Shown here: positions 1 to 7,155 of the stretch, piece after piece
Numbering within the stretch: position 1 is the first letter of the stretch
How the letters are laid out: each line of letters starts with the position of its first letter
Assembly: GCA_019246455.1 (NCBI GenBank)
Contig: JAFAQJ010000064.1
Span: forward strand, 1-15,324
Direction of reading: 5' to 3'
Source of the DNA: Pseudolabrys sp.
GTDB taxonomy: Bacteria; Pseudomonadota; Alphaproteobacteria; Rhizobiales; Xanthobacteraceae
DNA length: 15,324 nt
Made by a program: the position numbers and the translations under genes
The notes under the pieces: model-generated
The model's database searches: none
Told to the model about the DNA's origin: nothing
Seen by the model: only the letters and a program-made list of their open reading frames with translations

Positions 1-1071
1 TTCTTCGATCTGGGTCGGGAATAAATTCACCCCGCGCAGGATGATCATGTCGTCGGAACGCCCGGTCACCTTCTCCATCCGCCGCATGGCGGGCCGCGCC
101 GTGCCGGGCAGCAGCCGCGTCAGGTCGCGCGTCCGGTAACGAATGACCGGAAACGCTTCCTTGGTCAGTGACGTGAAGACGAGTTCACCCTTCTCACCAT
201 CAGGCAACACCGCGCCGGTCACGGGGTCGATCACCTCGGGATAGAAATGATCCTCCCAGATGACACAACCATCTTTTGTCTCGATGGTTTCGCACGACAC
301 GCCTGGCCCGATCACTTCGGACAGGCCGTAATTGTCGATCGCGTGCATATCGAAGGCGTCTTCGATCTCCTCGCGCATCGCATTGGTCCAGGGCTCGGCG
401 CCGCACATCGCGATCTTGAGCGAGGACTGGCGCGGATCGATGCCCTGCGCGCGAAACTCGTCGAGAATCGCCAGCAGATAGCTCGGCGTTACGAAAATGA
501 TATCGGGCTTGAAATCGCCAATCAGCTTGACCTGCCGCTCGGTCATGCCACCCGACACCGGCACAACCGTCAGTCCAAGCTTTTCGGCGCCGTGGTGAAA
601 ACCAAGACCTCCGGTGAACAGACCATAGCCGTAAGAGTTCTGCGCCAGCATGCCGGGCCGGCAGCCCGCGGCCCGCATCGAGCGTGCGATCAGCGACGCC
701 CAGGTCTCGATGTCGCCGCGCGTATAGCCAACGACGGTCGGCTTACCCGTCGTGCCGGATGACGCATGGATGCGCAGGCATTGCTCGCGTGGCACCGCGA
801 ATAGCCCGAACGGATAATTGTCGCGCAGCTCAGTCTTGGTGGTGAACGGGAATTTGCGCAGATCAGCCAGCGTCCTGAGATCGTCGGGATGCACGCCCGC
901 CTTGTCGAACGACTGCTTGTAGTGCGGCACATTATTGTAGACTTGCGCCAACGTAGCTTTGAGCCGCTTGAGCTGCAGCGCCGAAATCTCGTCGCGCGAG
1001 GCGGTCTCAATCGGATCGAAATCCGCTTTGCGCGGCGTCAGGTCGACACCTTTGAGCTTAAGTGACGGCAT
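1..1071 (-). CDS. paaK: Phenylacetate-CoA ligase family (AMP-forming), 3' end cut by window edge
   Basis: Acyl-adenylate-forming enzyme that joins an arylacetate to CoA using ATP; cytoplasmic. The visible part is 357 residues starting MPSLKLKGVDL, against about 430-440 for complete PaaK proteins, so roughly 80 C-terminal residues lie beyond the window. Adenylation motifs are intact: the P-loop SSGTTGKPT (residues 104-112), CGAEPW (about 223-228), YGLSEV (248-253), YRTRDL (312-317) and the hinge region GRSDDMIILRG (337-347). The ATG at 1069-1071 is preceded by AGGAG, which overlaps the TAG stop of the upstream dioxygenase gene; only 13 nt separate the two, so translation is probably coupled. 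The family assignment is firm. The substrate is not: phenylacetate is the default, but the DpgC-like partner suggests a hydroxylated arylacetate is possible. No other phenylacetate-degradation gene (paaABCDE) is visible. Confidence 0.9.
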   Translation of the reverse strand, partial: MPSLKLKGVDLTPRKADFDPIETASRDEISALQLKRLKATLAQVYNNVPHYKQSFDKAGVHPDDLRTLADLRKFPFTTKTELRDNYPFGLFAVPREQCLRIHASSGTTGKPTVVGYTRGDIETWASLIARSMRAAGCRPGMLAQNSYGYGLFTGGLGFHHGAEKLGLTVVPVSGGMTERQVKLIGDFKPDIIFVTPSYLLAILDEFRAQGIDPRQSSLKIAMCGAEPWTNAMREEIEDAFDMHAIDNYGLSEVIGPGVSCETIETKDGCVIWEDHFYPEVIDPVTGAVLPDGEKGELVFTSLTKEAFPVIRYRTRDLTRLLPGTARPAMRRMEKVTGRSDDMIILRGVNLFPTQIEE

Positions 1072-1084
1072 TATTCACCCGCTC

Positions 1085-2512
1085 CTAAATCTTCCGGTTC
1101 GCGGCGTTCCAGTGCTTTTCGAGATTCGCGATCAGTGCCGGCGAGAAATGACAATAGGCCTGCTCACGGCAATAGACCGCCATGTAGCGGCGGAAATCGT
1201 CGAGCGATTCCTCACCGACCCGGAAGGCGCGGCGATTCGACGCCGCGCCGACGACGCCGGATGACGTGAAGTCCTCGCACACTCTCATGGTCGCGGCTTC
1301 GACCTCCCCAGGTGGCACCACAACATCGCAAATCATGCGGCCTTCCGGTGTGTCGCAATCGAAGCGCCGACCCATCAAAATTGCCTGCCGCGCGGCGCGC
1401 GCGCCGACAAACCGGGTCAGCCGCAAATTCGCAGCACCAGGAATGATGCCCTCCTTGCGCGCGGGCAGCGTCATGTAAGCGTCAGCGCCGGCGACAACAT
1501 AATCCATCGCCAGCAGATACTGGCAGCCACCGCCAATCGCGAAGGTTTCGAGCTGCGCCACCCACGTCTTCTCCTCCGTGCCGCCTCGCATCTCATCAGG
1601 ATCGCCGACCTCGATGCCGCGATACATCTTATTCACGACTCCCATGTCGCGCAGAATGTACCAAAGGAACGGGATCTTGCCTTTGTACAGGTGCGTCAGG
1701 TTTATCCCCGCCGAAAAAATGCTGCGGGCCCTGTAACGCGGGTGGTCCACAGGACCGCCGCGTAGCACGCAAATCTCGGACAGGGGGTCTCGAATCGCCA
1801 TATCGGCCGCCGTCTCGGTATCGGCGAGCGTGTCGTCGTCCTCGGCGTTGAGGAAGCGCGAATTGTTGATCGTCAGGATGGCGGCCTTGCCCCTGCGTTC
1901 AACCTTGGCAGGGCCGAAGTCGGCAACACCGTCCACAACGAACTTTGCCATTCGTTCGACCGCTTCCATTTTCATGCGAAGCATCGCTGCGCACAGATGG
2001 AGGCCATTCGCTTGATCAGCGAGTACGTGCGACAGAAAAATGCCTTGGTCGACTTCCGTGCCGTCCTTCTCCGATTGCATCAGCTCGGATTCGGCATTCA
2101 CCTGCTTCTTTGTTGGCACCAAGCCCGGCACCAGCTTCGCAGCGGCGTAACAAAGTTCGTCAACGCGCAGGAAATAATCGTGATTTTTGGTCAGCTTGCG
2201 GTAGACCTTATCGGCGTGGTGCTTCAGAAAATTTTCTCGCGCGCCGCGCGCGTGCCGCTGAATAATTCCGGCTGCAATTTGCTGGGCAAGATTACGCTTT
2301 GATTTCTTTGGCAGCTTGGCGAAATAGGATGCGCCCTCGCGCCAGAACTTATCAGCGAGCCTCTTGTCTCTCTTATAATCCCCACTGAAGCGAAACTTCA
2401 TCCACGCGGCGGCACCCTTGGTCGGCAGTCCCGCCTTCCCGAAAATAACCTTCGGGTCGCTCTGATCGATAGACTTGTTGCTCGTGCGCTTTCCGATGGT
2501 CGACCCTTCCAT
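1085..2512 (-). CDS. DpgC-type cofactor-independent arylacetyl-CoA dioxygenase (crotonase superfamily)
   Basis: 475 residues, too long for an ordinary enoyl-CoA hydratase (about 260). Residues 1-185 form a mostly helical, basic N-terminal domain containing LCYAAAKLVPGLVPTKKQV and DQGIFLSHVLAD. Residues 200-440 are a crotonase fold with FLNAEDDDTL (220-229), IFSAGINL (265-272), FAIGGGCQ (324-331) and PARKEGIIPGAANLRLTRF (350-368). These stretches closely match what I remember of DpgC, the vancomycin-type (3,5-dihydroxyphenyl)acetyl-CoA 1,2-dioxygenase. DpgC uses O2 without metal or flavin to give an arylglyoxylate and free CoA. By recalled numbering, DpgC E189, I235, R254, G296 and Q299 correspond to E224, I270, R288, G328 and Q331 here, so the oxyanion hole and aryl pocket look conserved. 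The ATG follows AGGGAG at good spacing. The gene lies 36 nt after nth and 13 nt before the ligase. The native substrate is unknown; automated annotation as enoyl-CoA hydratase would miss the family. Confidence 0.85.
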   Translation of the reverse strand: MEGSTIGKRTSNKSIDQSDPKVIFGKAGLPTKGAAAWMKFRFSGDYKRDKRLADKFWREGASYFAKLPKKSKRNLAQQIAAGIIQRHARGARENFLKHHADKVYRKLTKNHDYFLRVDELCYAAAKLVPGLVPTKKQVNAESELMQSEKDGTEVDQGIFLSHVLADQANGLHLCAAMLRMKMEAVERMAKFVVDGVADFGPAKVERRGKAAILTINNSRFLNAEDDDTLADTETAADMAIRDPLSEICVLRGGPVDHPRYRARSIFSAGINLTHLYKGKIPFLWYILRDMGVVNKMYRGIEVGDPDEMRGGTEEKTWVAQLETFAIGGGCQYLLAMDYVVAGADAYMTLPARKEGIIPGAANLRLTRFVGARAARQAILMGRRFDCDTPEGRMICDVVVPPGEVEAATMRVCEDFTSSGVVGAASNRRAFRVGEESLDDFRRYMAVYCREQAYCHFSPALIANLEKHWNAANRKI

Positions 2513-2548
2513 CGCTCACTCCCTGAACTTCGTTTTATTGGACCAGCA

Positions 2549-3325
2549 TCAAGTGACGAGAGACTTAGCTGGCCAGTGGCACAGGTCATTGATGATACAT
2601 TTTTCGCACAGCGGTTTGCGAGCCACGCAAACATAGCGGCCGTGCAGGATCAGCCAGTGATGGGCGTGGCGGCGGTAGGGCCCCGGCACCACCTGTTCGA
2701 GCTTTTGCTCGACCGCCGCCGGGTCCTTGCCCTCGGCCAGACCGGTGCGATTGGAGACCCGGAAAATGTGGGTATCCACCGCCATCGTTTCCTCGCCGAA
2801 CGCGACGTTGAGGACGACATTGGCGGTCTTGCGGCCGACCCCCGGCAGCGCCTGCAGCGCCTCGCGGTCGCGCGGCACTTGGCCGCCATGTTGCTCGACC
2901 AACATCTTCGACAGAGCCGCGACGTTTTTCGCCTTAGTGCGATAGAGCCCGATCGTTTTCACGTAATCCCGGATTTTCGTTTCGCCGAGCTTGGCCATCT
3001 TCTCCGGCGTGTCGGCGGCAGCGAATAGAGCCGGCGTCGCCTTGTTGACCCCGGCGTCAGTCGCCTGCGCCGACAGCACGACCGCGACCAGCAGCGTGAA
3101 CGGATTGCTGTATTGAAGCTCGGTCTTGGGCTCGGGCGTTGCTTCACGGAAGCGGCGGAACGCTTCTTCGATCTCGGTGGCGCTCATCGGCTTGATCTTG
3201 CCGACGGCGGCCTTGCGGTCGGCCTTCGCCCGCTTGTCTGGCCCTTTCACTTTTACGTGCTTTGACGCCAATTTGGGCTTGGTTTTGGGCTCGGGTTTTG
3301 CCGCGCGACGGGACCTTTTTGCCAT
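2549..3325 (-). CDS. nth: Endonuclease III, base-excision DNA glycosylase/AP lyase
   Basis: Removes oxidised pyrimidines from DNA and cleaves the abasic site by beta-elimination. With the start at 3325 the protein has 258 residues. The helix-hairpin-helix LPGVGRKTANVVLN carries the catalytic lysine (K166), and AVDTHIFRVSNRTGL carries the catalytic aspartate (D184). The C-terminal 4Fe-4S loop has the expected C-X6-C-X2-C-X5-C spacing (C233, C240, C243, C249). The first 46 residues are a Lys/Arg/Pro/Ala-rich extension ahead of the conserved core, which begins near MSATEIEEAF; an internal ATG at 3187 would give a 212-residue protein of E. coli-like length. I prefer 3325 because a -10-like TATA element sits just upstream and such basic tails are, as I recall, common in rhizobial Nth. 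The open frame runs on to 3424, but that would overlap the divergent gene. Confidence 0.95.
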   Translation of the reverse strand: MAKRSRRAAKPEPKTKPKLASKHVKVKGPDKRAKADRKAAVGKIKPMSATEIEEAFRRFREATPEPKTELQYSNPFTLLVAVVLSAQATDAGVNKATPALFAAADTPEKMAKLGETKIRDYVKTIGLYRTKAKNVAALSKMLVEQHGGQVPRDREALQALPGVGRKTANVVLNVAFGEETMAVDTHIFRVSNRTGLAEGKDPAAVEQKLEQVVPGPYRRHAHHWLILHGRYVCVARKPLCEKCIINDLCHWPAKSLVT

Positions 3326-3350
3326 GATCGACGCTATACTGGGACGATGA
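3323..3350. promoter_or_regulatory. Shared nth/DUF2244 divergent start region with a palindromic TATA element
   Basis: Only 21 bp separate the two start codons. GCTATACT at 3333-3340 reads TATACT on the plus strand, six bases before the ATG at 3347, and TATAGC on the minus strand, seven bases before the ATG at 3325. Both resemble -10 hexamers at a distance that would place transcription starts at or next to the ATGs, giving leaderless or near-leaderless messages. Neither start has a convincing Shine-Dalgarno sequence, and I cannot find good -35 boxes, so this remains a suggestion. Confidence 0.35.
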
Positions 3351-3859
3351 CGTTCGACAATCCGAGCGACGAACTCGAGCCGATCTTCTCGGCGATCATC
3401 ACGCCGAACCGCTCGCTGCCACATCTCGGCTTCCTGCTAGTGATGGGTCTCGTGACATTCGTCAGCTTCGCAGCCGGCATGGTGTTTCTCCTGGCCGGTG
3501 CCTGGCCGATCTTCGGCTTCTTTGGCCTCGACGTTTTGTTGCTCTATTGGGCCTTCCGCATCAACTATCGCTCGGCCTGCGCTTACGAGCAGGTGGTGGT
3601 CACGCCAACGAAATTGAGGGTGCGCAAGGTCACGTCACGCGGCTTTGCTCGCGAATGGGTGCTCAATCCCCTCTGGGTGCAGCTCGAAAAAGAGACTATC
3701 GAAGAGTTCGGCATCCAGCGGCTGTTCCTGGTATCGCGCGGCAAAACCCTGACGATCGCCAGTTTCCTGGGGCCGGCGGAAAAACAGGGCTTCGCCGAGG
3801 CGCTTAATCAGGCGCTCTGGAAGGCCAAACGCGGCATCACGCAGACGCCATTTTCGTGA
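3347..3859 (+). CDS. DUF2244 family membrane protein
   Basis: 170-residue protein of the DUF2244 family, whose function is not known. After a short acidic N-terminus (DNPSDELEPIFSAIITPNRS) there are two hydrophobic segments, about residues 27-50 and 52-72, consistent with two membrane helices and a tight turn. The remaining 100 residues are soluble and contain a VTPTKLRVRKV strand and WVLNPLWVQLE, typical of the family. Both termini are probably cytoplasmic. It is transcribed away from nth with a 21-bp gap; I recall DUF2244 genes beside nth in other Rhizobiales, but conserved neighbourhood does not establish a role in repair. The next plus-strand gene, the Ada-like alkyltransferase, starts 52 nt downstream and may be co-transcribed. 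Confidence 0.85.
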   Translation: MTFDNPSDELEPIFSAIITPNRSLPHLGFLLVMGLVTFVSFAAGMVFLLAGAWPIFGFFGLDVLLLYWAFRINYRSACAYEQVVVTPTKLRVRKVTSRGFAREWVLNPLWVQLEKETIEEFGIQRLFLVSRGKTLTIASFLGPAEKQGFAEALNQALWKAKRGITQTPFS

Positions 3860-3911
3860 CTTTGGCAGGAATCGGGTGGTTTAACGGGGTCTTGCGGCCT
3901 AAATCGCGGTC

Positions 3912-4835
3912 ATGACAATGACAGCAGAACACACCCTCATCCGCATGCCGACCCGTATCGTTCAGCCCGTATCGCGGTTTCCTGCCGCGCTCAAAAGCGC
4001 CTCCGTCGATTACGACGTGGTGCGCCGCGCCATCGCCCACATCCGGGGCAACTGGCGCGCCCAACCTGAAATCGAAACCGTCGCGGAAGCGGCCGGCGTC
4101 ACGCCGACCGAATTGCATCGTCTGTTCCGCCGCTGGTGCGGCCTGACGCCGAAAGCGTTCCTTCAGGCGCTGACGTTGAACTCGGCGCGCGAACTGCTGC
4201 GTTCGTCGGCCAGCGTGCTCGACACGTCTTACGAAGTCGGCCTGTCAGGACCGGGACGGCTACACGATCTCTTCGTCACGCACGAAGCGATGTCGCCCGG
4301 CGAATGGAAAGCGGGCGGCGAAGGCCTCACCATCACCTTCGGCCTGCACCCTTGTCCGTTCGGCACCGCTGTCGTCTTGACGACCGCGCGCGGCTTGTGC
4401 GGCCTCGCGTTGGCCGATGCCGGAAAGGAAAAGGCGGCGCTGCGCGACATGCGCTCGCGCTGGCCGAAAGCAAAATACGTCGAGGACAATACTGCGACCG
4501 CGGCAACCGCGCAGCGCATCTTCGATCCGAAGCTGTGGCGCAAGGACCGGCCGTTGCGTGTGATCATGATCGGTACTGACTTCGAAGTACGGGTCTGGGA
4601 GAAATTGCTCCATATCCCGATGGGTATGGCCAAGACCTATTCCGGATTGGCCGAAGAAGTCGGCTCGCCGAAAGGCGCACGCGCCGTCGGGCTCGCGGTC
4701 GGCAAGAACCCGATCTGCTTCGTCGTGCCGTGCCACCGCGTGATCGGAAAATCCGGCGATCTCACCGGCTATCACTGGGGCCTGACGCGCAAGCGCGCGA
4801 TCCTCGGCTGGGAAGCGGGCCGAGTCGCGGCCTAA
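3912..4835 (+). CDS. Ada-like fusion: AraC-type HTH plus O6-methylguanine-DNA methyltransferase
   Basis: 307 residues. Residues about 35-135 are an AraC-type DNA-binding domain with two helix-turn-helix units (around ETVAEAAGVTPTELHRLF and YEVGLSGPGRLHDLF). Residues about 140-225 are the alkyltransferase N-terminal domain, and 225-303 the active-site domain with MAKTYSGLAEEVGSP, the arginine-finger region KGARAVG, and VPCHRVIG holding the acceptor cysteine C274. This cysteine takes the methyl group from O6-methylguanine in a one-shot suicide reaction. E. coli Ada also has an N-terminal zinc domain whose cysteine senses methylphosphotriesters; that domain is absent here, so any regulatory switch must differ. 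The start is uncertain: ATG at 3912 or 3918, neither with a clear ribosome site. The TAA stop overlaps the stop of the convergent acetyltransferase gene. Confidence 0.92.
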   Translation: MTMTAEHTLIRMPTRIVQPVSRFPAALKSASVDYDVVRRAIAHIRGNWRAQPEIETVAEAAGVTPTELHRLFRRWCGLTPKAFLQALTLNSARELLRSSASVLDTSYEVGLSGPGRLHDLFVTHEAMSPGEWKAGGEGLTITFGLHPCPFGTAVVLTTARGLCGLALADAGKEKAALRDMRSRWPKAKYVEDNTATAATAQRIFDPKLWRKDRPLRVIMIGTDFEVRVWEKLLHIPMGMAKTYSGLAEEVGSPKGARAVGLAVGKNPICFVVPCHRVIGKSGDLTGYHWGLTRKRAILGWEAGRVAA

Positions 4836-5353
4836 AGTTTCTTCCAGTAGTAGGTCGAATCGCAGAAACCGCCGCCAGGCCACAGCGCGTAGTCGGGAAT
4901 GGTGCCGAGCTTCTGCCATCCGCCGCGCTCGTAGAGCCGCATCGCGGCGTCACTTGCAGTATCGAGCACTAGCAGCGTGCGGCCCTTTGATCGCGCCTGT
5001 TGTTCCACGGCCGCCAGCAACGCCGTACCGACGCCTTTGTCGCGGGCGGAGCGATGGACCAGCATCTTTTTTACTTCCGCGCGATGCGGCTGGTTGGGCG
5101 GCGTGTCGAGGCCGAGTTGAACCGTGCCGACGATGCGATCATCCACTTTGGCCGCCAGCAGGATCGTGTCGCCCCGCATCACCGAGGCCACCGCTTTGTC
5201 GAAGAATTTGGCCGCGTCGCCTGCGTGGTAAGGCAACATGAAATTGACTGAGGCGCCGCCCTGCACGCAGTCGGCCAGAACTTCCGCGAGTTGAGGAATG
5301 GCGGCTTTGGCCGCGGCGGCATCGAGCACGACGATGTCGGGCTGTCCGCTCAC
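4832..5353 (-). CDS. GNAT family N-acetyltransferase
   Basis: 173-residue single-domain GNAT protein that probably transfers an acetyl group from acetyl-CoA to an unknown small molecule or protein. The acetyl-CoA pyrophosphate loop is RDKGVGTAL (residues 104-112), after the strand AEVKKMLVH (92-100); the motif B region is [16 protein letters not shown] (131-146). The start is GTG at 5351-5353, which overlaps the gpmA stop as GTGA (4-nt overlap), indicating translational coupling and membership of the gpmA operon as its last gene. The stop TAG shares three bases with the TAA of the convergent Ada-like gene, so there is no space for a terminator between them. The substrate cannot be deduced from the sequence. 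Confidence 0.88.
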   Translation of the reverse strand: MSGQPDIVVLDAAAAKAAIPQLAEVLADCVQGGASVNFMLPYHAGDAAKFFDKAVASVMRGDTILLAAKVDDRIVGTVQLGLDTPPNQPHRAEVKKMLVHRSARDKGVGTALLAAVEQQARSKGRTLLVLDTASDAAMRLYERGGWQKLGTIPDYALWPGGGFCDSTYYWKKL

Positions 5354-5973
5354 GCCGCGAGATCGACCTGCGAAGCGACGGTCGAATCCGCATTGAGCCG
5401 GTAGATGATCGGCGCGCCGGTCGCGATTTCGCGCTTGAGGATCGTCTCCGGCGTCAGCTTTTCCAGCACCATCACCAGCGCACGCAGCGAATTACCATGC
5501 GCCGCGACCAGCACGCGTTCACCCCGCAAAACGCGCGGCAAAATATGCTCGACGTAATACGGCAGCGTGCGCGCCAGGGTGTCTTTCAGGCTTTCACCGC
5601 CCGGCGGGGCGACGTCGTAGGATCGGCGCCAGATGTGGACCTGCTCTTCACCCCATTTCTTGCGGGCATCGTCCTTATTGAGGCCCGAAAGATCGCCGTA
5701 GTCGCGCTCGTTGAGGGCCTGATCCTTGATGACTGGAATTTTGGTTTGGCCCATTTCGGCCAGCATCAGGTCGAGCGTGCGTTGCGCGCGCTTGAGCGCC
5801 GAGGTGAAAGCGACATCGAAGGTCAGGCCGTGTGCCTTGAGCTTCACGCCGGCGGCCCTGGCTTCCTTGATGCCCTGCTCGGTCAGATCGACGTCGCGCC
5901 AGCCGGTGAACAGGTTCTTGAGATTCCATTCGCTCTGCCCGTGGCGAACGAGGACGAGAACGCGGTCGGTCAT
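5350..5973 (-). CDS. gpmA: 2,3-bisphosphoglycerate-dependent phosphoglycerate mutase
   Basis: Interconverts 3- and 2-phosphoglycerate in glycolysis and gluconeogenesis through a phosphohistidine. At 207 residues it is the short form seen in many alphaproteobacteria, lacking an internal stretch present in the 250-residue E. coli enzyme. Key residues are visible: phosphorylated H11 in [11 protein letters not shown]62 in [10 protein letters not shown]89 in [12 protein letters not shown], and H159 in [11 protein letters not shown]. The frame is open further upstream, but homology begins at [12 protein letters not shown], and this ATG overlaps the dapB stop by one base (TGATG), a typical coupled arrangement. 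Its own stop overlaps the start of the acetyltransferase. Confidence 0.96.
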   Translation of the reverse strand: MTDRVLVLVRHGQSEWNLKNLFTGWRDVDLTEQGIKEARAAGVKLKAHGLTFDVAFTSALKRAQRTLDLMLAEMGQTKIPVIKDQALNERDYGDLSGLNKDDARKKWGEEQVHIWRRSYDVAPPGGESLKDTLARTLPYYVEHILPRVLRGERVLVAAHGNSLRALVMVLEKLTPETILKREIATGAPIIYRLNADSTVASQVDLAA

Positions 5974-6788
5974 CAAAAATCCTTCAGGCCGAGAACGTCG
6001 GTCATCGAATAAAGCCCGGGCTTCTGGTTGCGCGCCCACAACGCCGCATGCAGCGCGCCGGACGCGAAGATCATCCGGTCTTCGGCCTTGTGAGCGAGTT
6101 CGATGCGTTCGGCCGGGCCGGCGAAGATCACGTGATGCTCGCCGACCACGGTGCCGCCGCGCAGCGTGGCGAAGCCGATGTCGCCGGCCTTGCGGGCGCC
6201 GGTGTGACCTTCGCGGCTCTTCACCGCGCGCTTATCGAGCGCGACAGCGCGCCCCTCCGCTGCCATGCGGCCGAGCATCAACGCCGTACCCGACGGCGCG
6301 TCGATCTTCTGATTGTGATGCATCTCGAGAATTTCGATGTCGAAGGCCGCATCGAGCGTCTTGGCGACGCGGCGCGTCAAGGCTGCCAGCAGGTTGACAC
6401 CAAGACTCATGTTGCCGGACTTGACGATCACAGCGGTCTTCGCCGCCTCCGCGATCTTCGCTTCGTCCTCGGCGCTCAACCCGGTCGTGCCGATCACGTG
6501 GACCTTCTTCGCCCTGGCGGCGAGCGTAGCATAAGCCACCGTCGCTGCCGGGATCGTGAAATCGACAATGCCGTCGACCTGATCGATGATCTTCGCCGGA
6601 TCGCCGGTCAGCTTGACGTGATTTTCACCAAGGCCCGCGAGCGTGCCGGCATCCCAGCCGATCAGCGGGGAGCGCGCATCTTCCAGCGCGCCGGCAAGCT
6701 TCGTGTTCTTGTTGTCGGCAATGGCCTTGACCAGCGTACGCCCCATGCGCCCACCGGCACCCGCCACCATCAGCCGCATCTCGGACAT
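5973..6788 (-). CDS. dapB: 4-hydroxy-tetrahydrodipicolinate reductase
   Basis: Reduces the dihydrodipicolinate precursor with NAD(P)H in the diaminopimelate route to lysine and peptidoglycan. 271 residues, normal length. The N-terminal nucleotide-binding loop is [13 protein letters not shown] (8-20). The catalytic and substrate signature is [14 protein letters not shown], with H157, H158 and K161 as the conserved proton donor and substrate contacts; GTTGLS (100-105) and the C-terminal YSMTDVLGL are also family features. The ATG at 6788 is preceded by CAGGAGA at good spacing; the ATG at 6779 (MRLMVAG) is a possible alternative. 61 nt separate it from the DUF1330 gene, the widest gap inside this run, so an internal promoter there is possible but none is obvious. 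Confidence 0.97.
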   Translation of the reverse strand: MSEMRLMVAGAGGRMGRTLVKAIADNKNTKLAGALEDARSPLIGWDAGTLAGLGENHVKLTGDPAKIIDQVDGIVDFTIPAATVAYATLAARAKKVHVIGTTGLSAEDEAKIAEAAKTAVIVKSGNMSLGVNLLAALTRRVAKTLDAAFDIEILEMHHNQKIDAPSGTALMLGRMAAEGRAVALDKRAVKSREGHTGARKAGDIGFATLRGGTVVGEHHVIFAGPAERIELAHKAEDRMIFASGALHAALWARNQKPGLYSMTDVLGLKDF

Positions 6789-6849
6789 GACCCGGTCTCC
6801 TGTCGGGGCCGGTATAGCGGGCGGCGGCGGCTAAAGAAAGCGCGGGCGC

Positions 6850-7152
6850 TCAGGGCTGCGGCCCGTCATAGCCCTCGATGATGACGATATCGGCCACGGA
6901 ATGCGGCTGCCGCACCTTGATGTTGGCCTGATATTCCGGCGAGCGGTAGCAAGCGAGCGCCGTATCGTAGTCGGGAAATTCGATCACCACATTGCGCTTG
7001 CGCGCGGTGCCTTCCGGATTTTCGAACTTGCCGCCGCGGACCACGAAACGACCGCTGAATTTCTTGAAGATACCGGCGTTCGCCACGGCATAGGGCTTAT
7101 AGCCCTCCTCGTTGTGCACCTCGACGCGGCCGATCCAATAACCCTTCGGCAT
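6850..7152 (-). CDS. DUF1330 domain protein
   Basis: 100-residue protein of the DUF1330 family, small ferredoxin-fold (dimeric alpha/beta barrel-like) proteins without an agreed function. The family pattern is clear: GYWIGRVEVHN near the N-terminus, FSGRFVVRGGKFE in the middle, and EFPDYDTALACYRSPEYQ followed by a short C-terminal strand. There is no signal peptide or membrane segment. The ATG lies 3 nt after the pyrF stop, with GGGAGTGA as ribosome site overlapping the end of pyrF, so it is almost certainly translated from the pyrF message. A link to pyrimidine or lysine metabolism is suggested only by position. Confidence 0.88.
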   Translation of the reverse strand: MPKGYWIGRVEVHNEEGYKPYAVANAGIFKKFSGRFVVRGGKFENPEGTARKRNVVIEFPDYDTALACYRSPEYQANIKVRQPHSVADIVIIEGYDGPQP

Positions 7153-7155
7153 TCT

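Noticed and set aside
1085..2512. Ordinary enoyl-CoA hydratase/isomerase annotation
   Set aside because: The core is a crotonase fold, but the protein is nearly twice the usual length, has the DpgC-type N-terminal domain, and carries the DpgC-like FAIGGGCQ and EGIIPGAANL blocks.
4260..4919. 219-codon minus-strand frame opposite the Ada-like gene
   Set aside because: Antisense to the conserved methyltransferase domain and overlapping the acetyltransferase end; low-complexity Arg/Ala/Asp composition.
6048..6881. 277-codon plus-strand frame opposite dapB
   Set aside because: Fully antisense to a well-supported dapB, rich in Arg, Ala and Asp, and without any family feature; a codon-bias shadow.
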